From Myxococcales bacterium (GTDB taxonomy: Bacteria; Myxococcota_A; Polyangia; Haliangiales; Haliangiaceae), in the NCBI GenBank assembly GCA_016717005.1, contig JADJUF010000007.1, positions 626,001 through 690,000 on the forward strand: a stretch of 64,000 nucleotides of DNA, given 5' to 3'. The notes under the pieces were generated by a model. The model worked only from the letters and a program-made list of their open reading frames with translations. It was not told the DNA's origin and did no database searches. The translations under genes and the position numbers were made by a program. Numbering within the stretch: the stretch's first letter is position 1; every line of letters begins with the position of its first letter. Below are positions 18,838-28,292 of this stretch, in pieces.

Positions 18838-20661
18838 TCAGAACTTGGCTTGGAGCGTGACGTTGGTGCCGAGCTGGTTGAAGTCGCCGAACTCGTACTC
18901 GAACAGCGACTCGGCGTCGTTGCGCACCAGCCGGGTCTGGTTGGGGTCGTAGAGGAAGTACACGTCGACCAGCGCCGCGAACACCTGGCCGAAGTCGTAC
19001 TGCCCCGACAGCTTGAACGCGTACGACGGCGCCGCGGTCTCGCCGGCCGGGAGCACGGTGATGATCGTGTCCGAGCCGTTGTTGCGGATGACCGCGGTCG
19101 ACTTGCCGGTCATCTGCGTGCCCGGCAGCCCGGTCGGCGTGGTCAAGGTCGCCGGCAGCTCGAGGCCGAGCACCGCGCCGACGGTGAGCTTGTCGTCGAA
19201 GTTCTGATCGACGCCGATCGCCGCGAAGATGTTGGGGTTGCGCTCGTAGCCGGCCGGGAAGTCGCTGTAGGTCGGCAGCGACGGCACCGAGTGCAGGATG
19301 AACGCGAGGTCGCGGTACTGCAGGTCGACGCGGGCGCGGATCCGATCGACCTTGGCGCGCAGGTTGACGTCGGCGGCGATGCCCTGCTGGACCTTGGTCG
19401 AGCCCGACTTCTCCGGATCCTTGAGCGTCTGGCCCAGGTAGGTGGCCTCGGCCATCGCCAGCCACGACGTGCCGCCCGGGTACTGGGCCTTCTGGAACAC
19501 CCGACCGACGCGCTCGGGATCGTACTTGTAGAGCTTGTAGTCGATCGACGACGACACCGGCATGCCCTTGTGGGCCGAGACCTGGGCCGACACGCCGTAG
19601 AGCTGGACGTCCTCGGTGTTGACGTCCTCGAGCTCGTTCGAGCCGCGGTTGAAGTAGCCGCCGTTGAGCTCGACCCGGACCATCTCGTTCAGATCGACGC
19701 CGGCCCCGAACAGGAACGCCACCTTGGCGACCTGCTCGGCGGTGGCGCGATCGAGCAGCACCGAGCTCTTGGCGCCGACGAAGGCGTAGGCCTTGTCGGT
19801 GTCGACCTGGAACTTGATGCCCGGCACCGCCTGCGAGCTGCGGCGGTACTCGTCGTTGCCGCCCCACGACAGGCGGTAGCTGTAGCCCAGGCGCATGCGG
19901 TCCGACGACACCGGGAACGCGGTCAGGGTGTAGCGGGTCGGATCCTTGTGCTCGGGATCCTTCCACCACGACACCGTCACGTAGCTGCCGGCGTCCGACA
20001 GGGCGATGTTGCGCTCGGACAGCTCGTTGATCCGGATCACCAGGCCGGCCTCGGCCTCGAGGTGATCCTTGCGGAAGTTCCGGTACATGATCGCGTGCGA
20101 CAGCGTCTCGTAGCCCGAGAACCGCGTGTCGTAGTTGTCGAAGAACAGCGTGCCCAGCGAGTTGGGCCGCCCGAACCGCCAGCCCGGCACCGACGGGATG
20201 GTCTCGCCGGGCGAGGTCAGCATGTTCTCGTTGGTGAGCGTCAGGTTGAGCCGGACGTCGGTGAAGCCGCCGCCGCCGTGCAGGTAGTCGTCGCCGCTGG
20301 CGGCGGCCGCGTCCGCGGCCTTGGCGGCCTCGACGGCCTTGGTGTCCTCGCCCAGCTTGAGCTGGAAGGCGCTCAGGTCGTCGATCTGCTTGCGCAGCGC
20401 GGCCACCTCGGCGCGGCTGACCTCGAGCTCGGCCGCGGCCCGGGCGTCACGCTCGGCCTGCTCGGCCTCGAACCGGGCCCGCTCGCGCGCCACCGCGTCG
20501 GCGGCGGCCAGGTCGGCGATGGTGCGGGCCTGCTCCTCGGTGAGGGCCGGCGGGGCCGCGGGCGCGCCCGGGGCCGGGCGGCGCGGCTGGGGCTGCGCGA
20601 CCGCCGCGGCGGGGACCAGCAGCACGGCGGCGATGAACACGGACAGACGCGAACGCGACAC
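18838..20661 (-). CDS. Outer-membrane beta-barrel protein with N-terminal coiled coil
   Basis: 607 residues from GTG 20661, chosen because GGAGG lies 5 bases upstream and a clean signal peptide follows (SRSRLSVFIAAVLLVPAAAV, cut near AQ). Residues about 25-110 are a Pro/Ala stretch and a charged coiled coil (VARERARFEAEQAERDARA). The rest is alternating, aromatic-rich beta sequence in long strands (GWRFGRPNSLGTLFFDNYDT, KAYAFVGAKSSVLL), ending LGTNVTLQAKF with a terminal Phe, as in outer-membrane barrels. A trimeric or peptidoglycan-linked porin-like protein with an N-terminal coil is the best analogy; substrate unknown. It is the last gene of a three-gene minus-strand set with a lipoprotein and a 5'-nucleotidase-like lipoprotein. 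Confidence 0.75.
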   Translation of the reverse strand: MSRSRLSVFIAAVLLVPAAAVAQPQPRRPAPGAPAAPPALTEEQARTIADLAAADAVARERARFEAEQAERDARAAAELEVSRAEVAALRKQIDDLSAFQLKLGEDTKAVEAAKAADAAAASGDDYLHGGGGFTDVRLNLTLTNENMLTSPGETIPSVPGWRFGRPNSLGTLFFDNYDTRFSGYETLSHAIMYRNFRKDHLEAEAGLVIRINELSERNIALSDAGSYVTVSWWKDPEHKDPTRYTLTAFPVSSDRMRLGYSYRLSWGGNDEYRRSSQAVPGIKFQVDTDKAYAFVGAKSSVLLDRATAEQVAKVAFLFGAGVDLNEMVRVELNGGYFNRGSNELEDVNTEDVQLYGVSAQVSAHKGMPVSSSIDYKLYKYDPERVGRVFQKAQYPGGTSWLAMAEATYLGQTLKDPEKSGSTKVQQGIAADVNLRAKVDRIRARVDLQYRDLAFILHSVPSLPTYSDFPAGYERNPNIFAAIGVDQNFDDKLTVGAVLGLELPATLTTPTGLPGTQMTGKSTAVIRNNGSDTIITVLPAGETAAPSYAFKLSGQYDFGQVFAALVDVYFLYDPNQTRLVRNDAESLFEYEFGDFNQLGTNVTLQAKF

Positions 20662-20726
20662 GGGAGCCTCCGGACGAAGCGATGGCGACGCCACCACGAC
20701 AGGACCACCACGGGTTGGGCGCACGA

Positions 20727-21866
20727 TCACAGGACCAGATCGGCGCTGAAGCGCGGGTAGATGATGAAGACGTTGAACGAGCCGATGTTGACCGGGCGCA
20801 GCACGCCGACGACGCGCGCGACCGTCAGGCCCTCGCGGCTGGCGGGATCGAACTCGATCACGCCCGACGTGATGACGTTGACCGCCGAGCCGCAGCCGCG
20901 GCCGACGTCGATCTTCCACTGCTTGTAGGTCGTGTAGTCGGCGTCGAGCGGGCAGACCGTGCCGTTGTCGATCGCGATCAGCCCGGACTCGTGCTTCTCG
21001 AACTCGATCGGGTTGGTGAACCACGACGGGTTGACCACCGCCGGCGCCGGGATCCGCGCCACGTCGGCGCTGGTGTCGGTGATGAAGCTCTGGGGGAAGC
21101 TCATCTCGGTCAGGCCGTTGAACTCCGAGACCGCCCCGGCGAACCCGTCGATGAACTGGCCGGCCTCGATGTTGCGGCCCTGCTCGTCCTTGGGCCGCGA
21201 GAACGAGAACACCAGCACGTGATCGAAGTCGCCGGCGACGCACGGCGGGGTGCCGGCGGCGTCGGCGCACTCGACGTCGGACACCGAGTAGCCCTGGGCG
21301 TAGGTGCCGGTGACCACCAGGCGGCCGCGGTCGCCGTAGCGCGAGCTCGACACCGTCACCTGGCGGTTCTGGAGCGGCGACACCGCCAGCGCGTCGAGCG
21401 CCATCAGATCGCGCGGCGTCGAGATGTCGGCGACGTGCGGGTCCGGGTACCACAGCGGCACCGACGAGCCGGTGGCGTAGGTGGCGCCCTCGCCGCCGTC
21501 CTCGATCCACAGGGTCGTCGGCCCGAAAACCGCCGGCAGCGTCAGCGACACCGTCGGCGAGACGCCGGCGGTGAGCTCGATCGTCGCGAACGGCAGCGGC
21601 GAGCCCAGGGCCGGGGTCAGCGCGCCCAGGAACTGGACGTAGACCTGGACCGGGCCGGTGAAGCCGGTGTCGAGCTGGTTCTGGGCGTCCTTGGCCGTGA
21701 CCCGGATCATGACGTCGCGGGCCGACGGGTCGAGGCGGCGATCGGGCGCGCCGGGGTCGGTCGGCGCGACCAGCTCGACCGCGAGCGAGGTGGTCTCCTC
21801 GATCGGCGGCAGGGTCTCGACGCAGCCGGCGGCGGCGACGAGCAGGGGCACGAGCAGTCGGGACAT
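20727..21866 (-). CDS. Lipoprotein of unknown function
   Basis: 379 residues. The N-terminus MSRLLVPLLVAAAGCVETLP has a lipobox AAGC. The mature part is beta-rich, with Ig-like or carbohydrate-binding-like sequence (GPVQVYVQFLGAL, VSLTLPAVFGPTTLWIEDGG), two short Cys pairs (CADAAGTPPC) and no catalytic motif I recognise. A start at 21878 is possible and would overlap the stop of the upstream nucleotidase gene; 21866 is preferred because the signal peptide is tighter. The gene sits between the nucleotidase-like lipoprotein and the barrel gene, with an 8-bp gap on the upstream side, so an operon is likely. A surface complex with those two proteins is a reasonable guess. Confidence 0.7.
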   Translation of the reverse strand: MSRLLVPLLVAAAGCVETLPPIEETTSLAVELVAPTDPGAPDRRLDPSARDVMIRVTAKDAQNQLDTGFTGPVQVYVQFLGALTPALGSPLPFATIELTAGVSPTVSLTLPAVFGPTTLWIEDGGEGATYATGSSVPLWYPDPHVADISTPRDLMALDALAVSPLQNRQVTVSSSRYGDRGRLVVTGTYAQGYSVSDVECADAAGTPPCVAGDFDHVLVFSFSRPKDEQGRNIEAGQFIDGFAGAVSEFNGLTEMSFPQSFITDTSADVARIPAPAVVNPSWFTNPIEFEKHESGLIAIDNGTVCPLDADYTTYKQWKIDVGRGCGSAVNVITSGVIEFDPASREGLTVARVVGVLRPVNIGSFNVFIIYPRFSADLVL

Positions 21867-21874
21867 GGCGGGCC

Positions 21875-23737
21875 TCACTCGAACACCGGGCGGATGCGGC
21901 CGTCGTGGGCCTCGGTCATGTCACCCAGGCACGACACGTCGCCGTAGCGCGACACGATCGTCGCCGGGTTGAGCGGATCGGTGATGAGATCCATCGCGTC
22001 GGGCGCGCACTTGGCCTGGTTGCGCAGGTACACCGTCAGGGCGTCGCGCAGGGCGATGCCGGTGTCCTGTTTCGAGGTGTTGCGCTTGAGCACCGTGAAG
22101 CCGGAGCCGCCGCGCGAGATGTAGTCGTTGACCGCGACCCGGTACAGGCCCGTCGGGACCACCGGCCGGCAGTTCGAGGTCGGATCGATCGGCCCGTCGG
22201 GGTTGCCGCCGCGGCAGTTCTCGCCCAGCCAGATGTTCTTGGCGCACGCGGACGGCACGACGTCGTCGGTCAGGTCGCGGTCGGGGCAGGTCGTCGACCG
22301 GCACACCATGTCGAACCAGATCCCGGCGACCTGGCCCTGGGTCCGGCAGCCGCGCTCGCTCGACTTGCGCGACACGAAGTCGAGCGTCTCCTGGATCTCC
22401 GAGCCCGACAGGTACATGACCGTGATCGAGTTCTCGAACGGGAACACGTTGAACATCGCCTCGTTGGTCAGCTTGCCCTGCTCGAAGTCGGCGCGGACGC
22501 CGAGCGAGTTGGTCAGCGCGAACTCGGCCTCGACGCCCGAGAACGTCTGCATCGCGCGCGCGACCAGGTTGCCGAGCTGCGAGTCACCGCCCGACAGGTC
22601 GTTGCGGATGATCTTGCTGCTGGCGCTGACGAACGCGAACACCCCGTCGAGGTCGATGTCGCGGGCGATCGCCTGGGCGTAGGGCTCGAGCACGTGGGCG
22701 ATCTCGGGATCGTCGGCGGTCGTGCTGTCGACCGGCAGGTTGTCGTAGGTGAAGCTGGTGATCCGGCTGCGCTTGGCCGGGTCGCTGTTGTCCTCGCCGA
22801 CGTGCACGACCAGGTCGAGCCGCCCGACGAACTTGGCGAACGCGCCCGAGTGGACCAGGACCGTGTTGTGGAGGCCGTCGCCCGACGGGATCAACTTGGG
22901 CGGGTTGGTGACGATGTGCAGGTGGCCGCCCAGGATCAGGTCGACGCCCTCGAGCGGCAGCGACTCGTTCTCGTCCTGCACCTCGCTCGCGGCCAGGCCC
23001 TCGTCCTCGTCGAGGCCGAGGTGGCTGACCAGCACGATCAGATCGACCGACGGCCGCAGCAGCCGGACGTACTGATCGACCGCGGTGGCGTCGGTGATCG
23101 GGCGGATGCCGAGCGAGTTGCCGCCCTCGAAGATGCCGGTCATCGACGACCAGTTGGCCATGCCGATCACCGCGATCTTGAGGCCGTCCTGATCGAACAC
23201 GACGTAGGGCTGGACGACGTCGCGCAGGCTGGGCGCGTCGGGGTTGGTGGGGTCGTCGAACAGGTAGTTGGCGGCCAGGAGCGGGAACTGGGCCCAGTTC
23301 GCGACCTGGTCGTAGAGGTTGACCGCGCCCAGATCGAACTCGTGGTTGCCGATCACCGCGGCGTCCATGCCGGCGCGCGACAGCGCCCGCATCTCGACCT
23401 CGCCCTTGAACAGGTTGAAGACCGGCGCGCCCTGGAAGCAGTCGCCCGAGTCGAGCCACAGCGACCGGTTCGAGGTCGCGCGGATCTGCTTGACGATCGA
23501 CGAGATGCGCGCGATGCCGCCGAACGGCTTGTTGACGAGCTGCAGGCCGTAGTCGCGCTCGAACCGGTTGGGCACGAAGTCGTACGGGAACAGCCGCGAG
23601 TGCATGTCCGAGGTGTGGATGACGGTCAGGCGGACGTCCTGCCCGACCAGATCAGGGGCCTCGCGCTCGACCGTGCAGCCGGCCGCCGAAGCGCCCAGCA
23701 TCGCGGCGAGTGCCAACCAGGGCGGAGCGACGCGCAT
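21875..23737 (-). CDS. 5'-nucleotidase / UshA-like metallophosphatase lipoprotein
   Basis: 620 residues from ATG 23737. Signal peptide with lipobox ASAAGC (Cys 21). The calcineurin-like metallophosphatase domain has the dimetal motifs HTSDMHSRLF (about 41-50), WLDSGDCFQG, IGNHEFDLGA and ILGGHLHIV. The C-terminal 5'-nucleotidase domain has GNLVARAM, FALTNSLGVRADF, VFPFENSITVMYLSG and YRVAVNDYISRGGSGF. A Cys-rich insert near 485-540 is unusual for the family. The family removes phosphate from nucleotides or nucleotide sugars outside the inner membrane. With the following lipoprotein and barrel genes it may form a phosphate or nucleoside scavenging unit (inference). Confidence 0.85.
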   Translation of the reverse strand: MRVAPPWLALAAMLGASAAGCTVEREAPDLVGQDVRLTVIHTSDMHSRLFPYDFVPNRFERDYGLQLVNKPFGGIARISSIVKQIRATSNRSLWLDSGDCFQGAPVFNLFKGEVEMRALSRAGMDAAVIGNHEFDLGAVNLYDQVANWAQFPLLAANYLFDDPTNPDAPSLRDVVQPYVVFDQDGLKIAVIGMANWSSMTGIFEGGNSLGIRPITDATAVDQYVRLLRPSVDLIVLVSHLGLDEDEGLAASEVQDENESLPLEGVDLILGGHLHIVTNPPKLIPSGDGLHNTVLVHSGAFAKFVGRLDLVVHVGEDNSDPAKRSRITSFTYDNLPVDSTTADDPEIAHVLEPYAQAIARDIDLDGVFAFVSASSKIIRNDLSGGDSQLGNLVARAMQTFSGVEAEFALTNSLGVRADFEQGKLTNEAMFNVFPFENSITVMYLSGSEIQETLDFVSRKSSERGCRTQGQVAGIWFDMVCRSTTCPDRDLTDDVVPSACAKNIWLGENCRGGNPDGPIDPTSNCRPVVPTGLYRVAVNDYISRGGSGFTVLKRNTSKQDTGIALRDALTVYLRNQAKCAPDAMDLITDPLNPATIVSRYGDVSCLGDMTEAHDGRIRPVFE

Positions 23738-23879
23738 AGCGCGGTCGTATACGCGCCTCGCGGGCCCGGGCGCAAGCCCCGTTTGGCCGGTGATCGTCAC
23801 GGCCGGGCCACGTCGTCGTGGCGGTCGCGTCGCGGGGCCGGTCGCGTCGCGCCGGCGCCCGTGTTACTCCCGCCCCGCC

Positions 23880-25298
23880 ATGCGCCGCGCCAAGATCGTC
23901 TGCACCCTGGGCCCCGCCTCCAACACCGCCGAGCGGATCGGCGAGCTGATCGACGCCGGGCTCGACGTCGTGCGCCTCAACTTCTCCCACGGCGCCCACG
24001 CCGACCACGCGGCGCTCCTGGCCACGGTCCGGGCCGAGGCCGACAAGCGCGGGCGCGCGATCGCGATCCTGCTCGACCTCCAGGGCCCCAAGATCCGCGT
24101 CGGCAAGTTCGCCGACCCGGCCGGCGTCGAGCTCAAGCCGGGCGCGCCGTTCACGATCACCACCGACACCAGCGTCGTCGGCGACGTGCACCGGGTCTCG
24201 ACCACCTACGGCATGCTGCCGCGCGACGTCCGGGTCGGCGACCAGATCCTGCTCGACGACGGCTACCTGTCGCTCGCGGTCACCTCCGTCAGCGACCGCG
24301 AGGTCGCGACCGTGGTCGTGGCCGGCGGGATCCTCAAGAACAACAAGGGCATCAACCTGCCCGGCGTCGCGGTGTCGGCGCCGGCCCTGTCCGAGAAGGA
24401 CAAGCTCGACATCGAGTGGGGCCTGCGGATGGGCGTCGACTACGTCGCGCTGTCGTTCGTGCGCACCCCCGAGGACGTGCTCGAGGCCAAGCAGCTGCTC
24501 ACCGTCGACGGCGTCTGCATCCCGGTGATCGCCAAGATCGAGAAGCCGCAGGCGGTCGACCGGCTCGGCGCGATCATCGCCGCGTCCGACGGCATCATGG
24601 TCGCGCGCGGCGATCTCGGCGTCGAGATGGGCCCGGAGAAGGTGCCCCTGATCCAGAAGCGGATCATCGACGAGACCAACGCCCACGGCAAGATCGTCAT
24701 CACCGCGACCCAGATGCTCGAGTCGATGATCGTCCAGCCGCGCCCGACCCGCGCCGAGGCCAGCGACGTCGCCAACGCCGTCCTCGACGGCACCGACGCG
24801 CTGATGCTCTCGGGCGAGACCGCGTCGGGCAAGTACCCGGTCGAGGCGGTGCGCACGATGGCGCGGATCATCGGGGAGATCGAGCAGAGCGCGTATTACC
24901 GCCAGAACCTCGACCTGCCGCAGCTCGACCTCGCGGTCAGCGCCAACGCCGTGGCCCACGCCGCGGTCATCGCCGCCAAGAAGATGAAGGCCCGCACGAT
25001 CGTGGTCGTGTCGGACTCGGGCGGCGCCGCCCGGCTGATGAGCGAGTACCGCCCCGAGGCCCGGATCGTGGCGCTCACCACCTCGGACGTGCAGTTCCGC
25101 CGCCTGGCGCTGGTCTGGGGCGTGACCCCGGTGCTGATCACGCCGTCGGTGTCGACCGAGGAGCTGATCGACGGCGTCGAGCAGATCCTGGTGGCGCGGA
25201 ACCTGGCCCGGTCCGGCGATCACGTGGTGATCACCATGGGCGTCCCGGTCGGCGCCGGCCTGTCGACCAACCTGCTCAAGATCCATCAGATCGCGTAG
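23880..25298 (+). CDS. pyk: Pyruvate kinase
   Basis: 472 residues, a normal length for bacterial pyruvate kinase. It converts phosphoenolpyruvate and ADP to pyruvate and ATP in the cytoplasm. Recognisable parts: KIVCTLGPAS at the N-terminus, RLNFSHG, ILLDLQGPKIRVG, the active-site segment VIAKIEKPQAVDRL, DGIMVARGDLGVEM, ITATQMLESMI and DVANAVLDGTDALMLSGETA, then a C-terminal allosteric domain ending NLLKIHQIA. ATG 23880 directly precedes RRAKIVCTLGP, so the start is secure. It is a single gene, divergent from the nucleotidase and 72 bp upstream of the Ser/Thr kinase gene. Confidence 0.97.
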   Translation: MRRAKIVCTLGPASNTAERIGELIDAGLDVVRLNFSHGAHADHAALLATVRAEADKRGRAIAILLDLQGPKIRVGKFADPAGVELKPGAPFTITTDTSVVGDVHRVSTTYGMLPRDVRVGDQILLDDGYLSLAVTSVSDREVATVVVAGGILKNNKGINLPGVAVSAPALSEKDKLDIEWGLRMGVDYVALSFVRTPEDVLEAKQLLTVDGVCIPVIAKIEKPQAVDRLGAIIAASDGIMVARGDLGVEMGPEKVPLIQKRIIDETNAHGKIVITATQMLESMIVQPRPTRAEASDVANAVLDGTDALMLSGETASGKYPVEAVRTMARIIGEIEQSAYYRQNLDLPQLDLAVSANAVAHAAVIAAKKMKARTIVVVSDSGGAARLMSEYRPEARIVALTTSDVQFRRLALVWGVTPVLITPSVSTEELIDGVEQILVARNLARSGDHVVITMGVPVGAGLSTNLLKIHQIA

Positions 25299-25370
25299 AT
25301 ACGCGAGGGTTCAGCGGAATCCGGAAGGACCAATGGTTGAACCAGTGGTCTGTTCGGCTTGTGGCGCCCC

Positions 25371-27074
25371 ATGCGGCGCGCTAGCATCGTCGCAGTGAAG
25401 GCGACGTCGGCCACCGCCGAGGAGAACCTGGGCATCGCCTTGGGCGCGGTCCTCGTGGGGAAGTACCGCATCGACGCGATCCTCGGCCAGGGCGGCATGG
25501 GCGTGGTCGCGCGCGCCACCCACCTGCACCTCAACGAGACGGTCGCGATCAAGTTCCTGCGCGCCGACATCGCCGGTGATCACGAAGCCAACCAGCGGTT
25601 CCTGCGCGAGGCCCACTCGGCCTGGAAGCTGAAGAACGAGCACGTCGCGCGCGTGCTCGACGTGGGCTCGGTCGACGACGGCTTGCCGTACCTGGTGATG
25701 GAGTACCTCGAGGGCATCGACCTCGACGGCATGCTCGAGCAGAGCCAGCGGGTGTCGCCGCCGCTCGCGGTCGAGTTCATCGTCCAGGCCTGCGAGGGTC
25801 TGGCCGAGGCCCACGCCCTCGGGATCGTCCACCGCGACGTCAAGCCGTCGAACTTCTTCGTCACGTGGCGCCCCGACGGGTCGCCGCTGGTCAAGCTGCT
25901 CGACTTCGGCATCTCCAAGGTCGTCGACTCGCTGGACGTGTCGCTGACCCAGACCCAGTCGATGCTGGGCACGCCGGCGTACATGTCGCCCGAGCAGATG
26001 CGGTCGGCGCGCACCGTCGACGCGCGCACCGACGTGTGGTCGCTGGGCGCGGTGCTGTTCGAGCTGATCGAGGGCGTCCGGCCGTTCGAGGCCGAGAGCT
26101 TCTCCGAGATGTGCGTCAAGGTCGCGGTCGATCCGCCGGCGCCGTTCACCGTGCCGGTGCCGCCCGGTCTCGACGCGGTCATCCGCCGCTGCCTCGAGAA
26201 GAAGCCTGACGCGCGGTACGCGAACGTCGCCGAGGTGGCCGGCGCGCTGGCGCCGTTCGCGCGCGATCCGCACGCGGCCGCCGCCGCGGTCGAGCGGATC
26301 GAGCGCCGGCTGCAGCGCCCGTCGGTGCCGAACCTGAGGCTCGAGGGCGGCAGCGCGCCGGTGGCGGCGGCCCGGACCGACGCGACCCCGCTGCCGTACG
26401 CGCCCCGCAAGACCACGCCCTGGGCCGGCGGCGGCGCGGTCGCGTCCGCCGCCGCGGCCACGCCCACGCCCTGGGTCGCGCCGGCGTCGAGCGCGGCGAT
26501 GGTGCCGCCGGTCGAGGACCTCACCCAGACCGCGTTCACCACCCGCCCGTCCGCGCCGATCACCACGCCGAAGCGGATCGGCCGCATCGCCGCGATCGCG
26601 GTGGTCGTCGCCGGGATCGCGATCGCCGCGATCGCCCTGACGGCGGGCGGCGGATCGGCCTCGGCGCCAGCGCCGGGGCCCGCCTCGGGCTCCGCACCGC
26701 CGCCCAACACGGCCGGCAGCGCCGCCGGGGTCGACCCGACGGTCGGCACGGCCATCGGCACGGCCGAGCCCGTCGGGGCCACGGCGAACCGCGATCCTGA
26801 CGTCGCCCCGGCCACCGGGTCGGACGCGGCGACCGGCGTCGGCCCGATCACCGGCTCCGGCGCCGCAGGCGCGGCGGCCGGCTCGGCCACAGGGACCGAT
26901 CCTGTCGTCGACCCGACGGCTGGCTCGACCGCGGTCGTCCCCACGGCGGGCACGGGCGCGACCGGCACGACCTCGTCGGGCAAGCGCAACGGCAAGCGCG
27001 GCGGCAAGCGCGGCGGCGGCAAGCGCGGCGGCGGCGCCGGGAGCGACGCCGAGATCTACGGCACGCGCAAGTAG
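25371..27074 (+). CDS. Eukaryotic-type Ser/Thr protein kinase with single TM segment
   Basis: About 567 residues. The kinase domain (about 30-300) has glycine loop GQGGMG, Lys in VAIKFLRA, catalytic HRDVKPSNFF, DFGISKVVD, activation loop to GTPAYMSPEQM and DVWSLGAVLFEL: an active Hanks-type kinase. An Ala/Pro/Thr linker follows, then one transmembrane segment (IAAIAVVVAGIAIAAIAL, about 405-425) and an extracytoplasmic Gly/Ser/Ala/Thr-rich tail ending in KRGGKRGGGKRGG-type basic repeats. No sensory domain is seen outside. The start is uncertain: ATG 25371 is used, TTG 25359 and GTG 25395 are alternatives. Such kinases are abundant in Myxococcota. The TPR protein gene follows, so the two may work together. 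Confidence 0.9.
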   Translation: MRRASIVAVKATSATAEENLGIALGAVLVGKYRIDAILGQGGMGVVARATHLHLNETVAIKFLRADIAGDHEANQRFLREAHSAWKLKNEHVARVLDVGSVDDGLPYLVMEYLEGIDLDGMLEQSQRVSPPLAVEFIVQACEGLAEAHALGIVHRDVKPSNFFVTWRPDGSPLVKLLDFGISKVVDSLDVSLTQTQSMLGTPAYMSPEQMRSARTVDARTDVWSLGAVLFELIEGVRPFEAESFSEMCVKVAVDPPAPFTVPVPPGLDAVIRRCLEKKPDARYANVAEVAGALAPFARDPHAAAAAVERIERRLQRPSVPNLRLEGGSAPVAAARTDATPLPYAPRKTTPWAGGGAVASAAAATPTPWVAPASSAAMVPPVEDLTQTAFTTRPSAPITTPKRIGRIAAIAVVVAGIAIAAIALTAGGGSASAPAPGPASGSAPPPNTAGSAAGVDPTVGTAIGTAEPVGATANRDPDVAPATGSDAATGVGPITGSGAAGAAAGSATGTDPVVDPTAGSTAVVPTAGTGATGTTSSGKRNGKRGGKRGGGKRGGGAGSDAEIYGTRK

Positions 27075-27079
27075 GCGCG

Positions 27080-27172
27080 GGCACGCCCCGACAGGCCCCC
27101 CACCTACGACCACCTGCGACGCGAGACTCCTGACGCGTCGACCTGCGCTCGAGCAAAGAAAATGACCAGCGC
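27080..27172 (+). repeat. Degenerate single copy of the 123-bp repeat family
   Basis: Between the kinase stop and the next gene. It keeps the order seen in the 11.9-kb array: CCCCGACAGG, then CCCCCCACC, then GACGCGAGACTCC, GCGTCGACC, GCGCTCGAGC and AAAGAA. The landmark ACTTACAAACTCTG has been replaced, and the hairpin part is missing. Orientation is the same as at 11.9 kb. Confidence 0.6.
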
Positions 27173-27181
27173 TGAGGTACG

Positions 27182-28171
27182 ATGGCCGCGATGAGAGGCT
27201 CGGCGACCGCAGTGGTGCTCGCGTTCCTGGCGACGCTCGCCGCCGGGGCGATCGCGCAGCCGTCGGAGGCGGTCCAGAAGGCCGACGAGCTGTTCCAGCA
27301 AGGCCGGGCGTTGCTCGACGCCGGCGACGCCGTCGCCGCGTGCCCGAAGTTCGAGGAGAGCCAGCGCCTCGATCCCGGCCTGGGCACGTTGCTCAACCTG
27401 GCCGACTGCTACGAGCGCACGGGCCGGCTCGGCTCGGCGCTGACCGCGTTCAGGAGCGCAGAGGAGCAGGCCCGACGCCTCGGCGAGCGCAAGCGCGAGA
27501 CCGCGGCCGCCGATCGCGCGCGGTCGCTCGAGGGCCGGGTGTCGCGGGTGACGATCACCGTCGCGGCCGGCGAGCGCTCGGAGGGCTTCGAGGTCCGGCG
27601 CAACGGCGCGATCGTGCCGGCGCTCGACTTCGGGCGCCCGATCGCGGTCGATCCCGGTCCGATCACGATCGAGGCGGTGGCGCCGGGCCGGGAGCCGTTC
27701 CGCCGCGCGATCGACATCTCGAGGACGCAGTCGCAGCACCAGGTCGACATCCCGGTGCTGGCGCCGACCCGCGCCGCGCCGCCGCCCGACGACCAGGTCA
27801 CGCCGCCGCCGCCGCCGCCCCTCGTGGCCGCCACCGTCGACGCCGGCGCGGGCCGCCGACGTCTCGGGTACATCGTCGGCGGCCTCGGCGTGGTCGGGCT
27901 CGGCGCCGGGATCGCGATCGGCCTCAAGGCCAAGGGCGACTACGGCGATGCGAACTGTCCCGCGGGGACGTGCGCCAGTGCGGCCGACCTCGACCAGGCC
28001 AACGACGCCCGTCGGCTCGGCACCATCGGCACGATCGTCGGCGGCGTCGGCGTGGCCGCCCTCGCGACCGGCGTCGTGCTCTGGCTCACCGCGCCTCGGT
28101 CCCGCGCCGTCGAGATCGCGCCGACGGCGTCGGCCGACGGCGTCGGCGTCACGTTCGCCGGCAGGTTCTGA
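27182..28171 (+). CDS. TPR-containing envelope protein
   Basis: 329 residues (start 27182, or ATG 27191). N-terminal signal peptide (TAVVLAFLATLAAGAIAQ). A TPR-like helical region follows, about 30-110, with ADELFQQGRALLDAGDAVAA and LGTLLNLADCYERTGRLGSA. Then comes a PEGA-like beta domain (VSRVTITVAAGERSEGF, VRRNGAIVPAL), a Pro-rich linker (PPPPPP) and two C-terminal hydrophobic segments (YIVGGLGVVGLGAGIAIGL and GTIVGGVGVAALATGVVLWL). This layout, next to Ser/Thr kinases, is common in Myxococcota but its function is unknown. The upstream repeat remnant leaves only about 10 bp before the start. Confidence 0.75.
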   Translation: MAAMRGSATAVVLAFLATLAAGAIAQPSEAVQKADELFQQGRALLDAGDAVAACPKFEESQRLDPGLGTLLNLADCYERTGRLGSALTAFRSAEEQARRLGERKRETAAADRARSLEGRVSRVTITVAAGERSEGFEVRRNGAIVPALDFGRPIAVDPGPITIEAVAPGREPFRRAIDISRTQSQHQVDIPVLAPTRAAPPPDDQVTPPPPPPLVAATVDAGAGRRRLGYIVGGLGVVGLGAGIAIGLKAKGDYGDANCPAGTCASAADLDQANDARRLGTIGTIVGGVGVAALATGVVLWLTAPRSRAVEIAPTASADGVGVTFAGRF

Positions 28172-28292
28172 CTCCGCCGCCCGCTTCAGCGGGGATCCGC
28201 TGGCGGGTGCTCGCTCGGCCCACACCGAGATTCTTGCGCTTTCGCCGTTGGATCGGGGTCGGTTTTCGGTACGGTGGGCGGAGGGGGACTCC

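Noticed and set aside
21905..25384. 1159-codon plus-strand frame across nucleotidase and pyk
   Set aside because: Crosses two real genes on opposite strands and has no domain.
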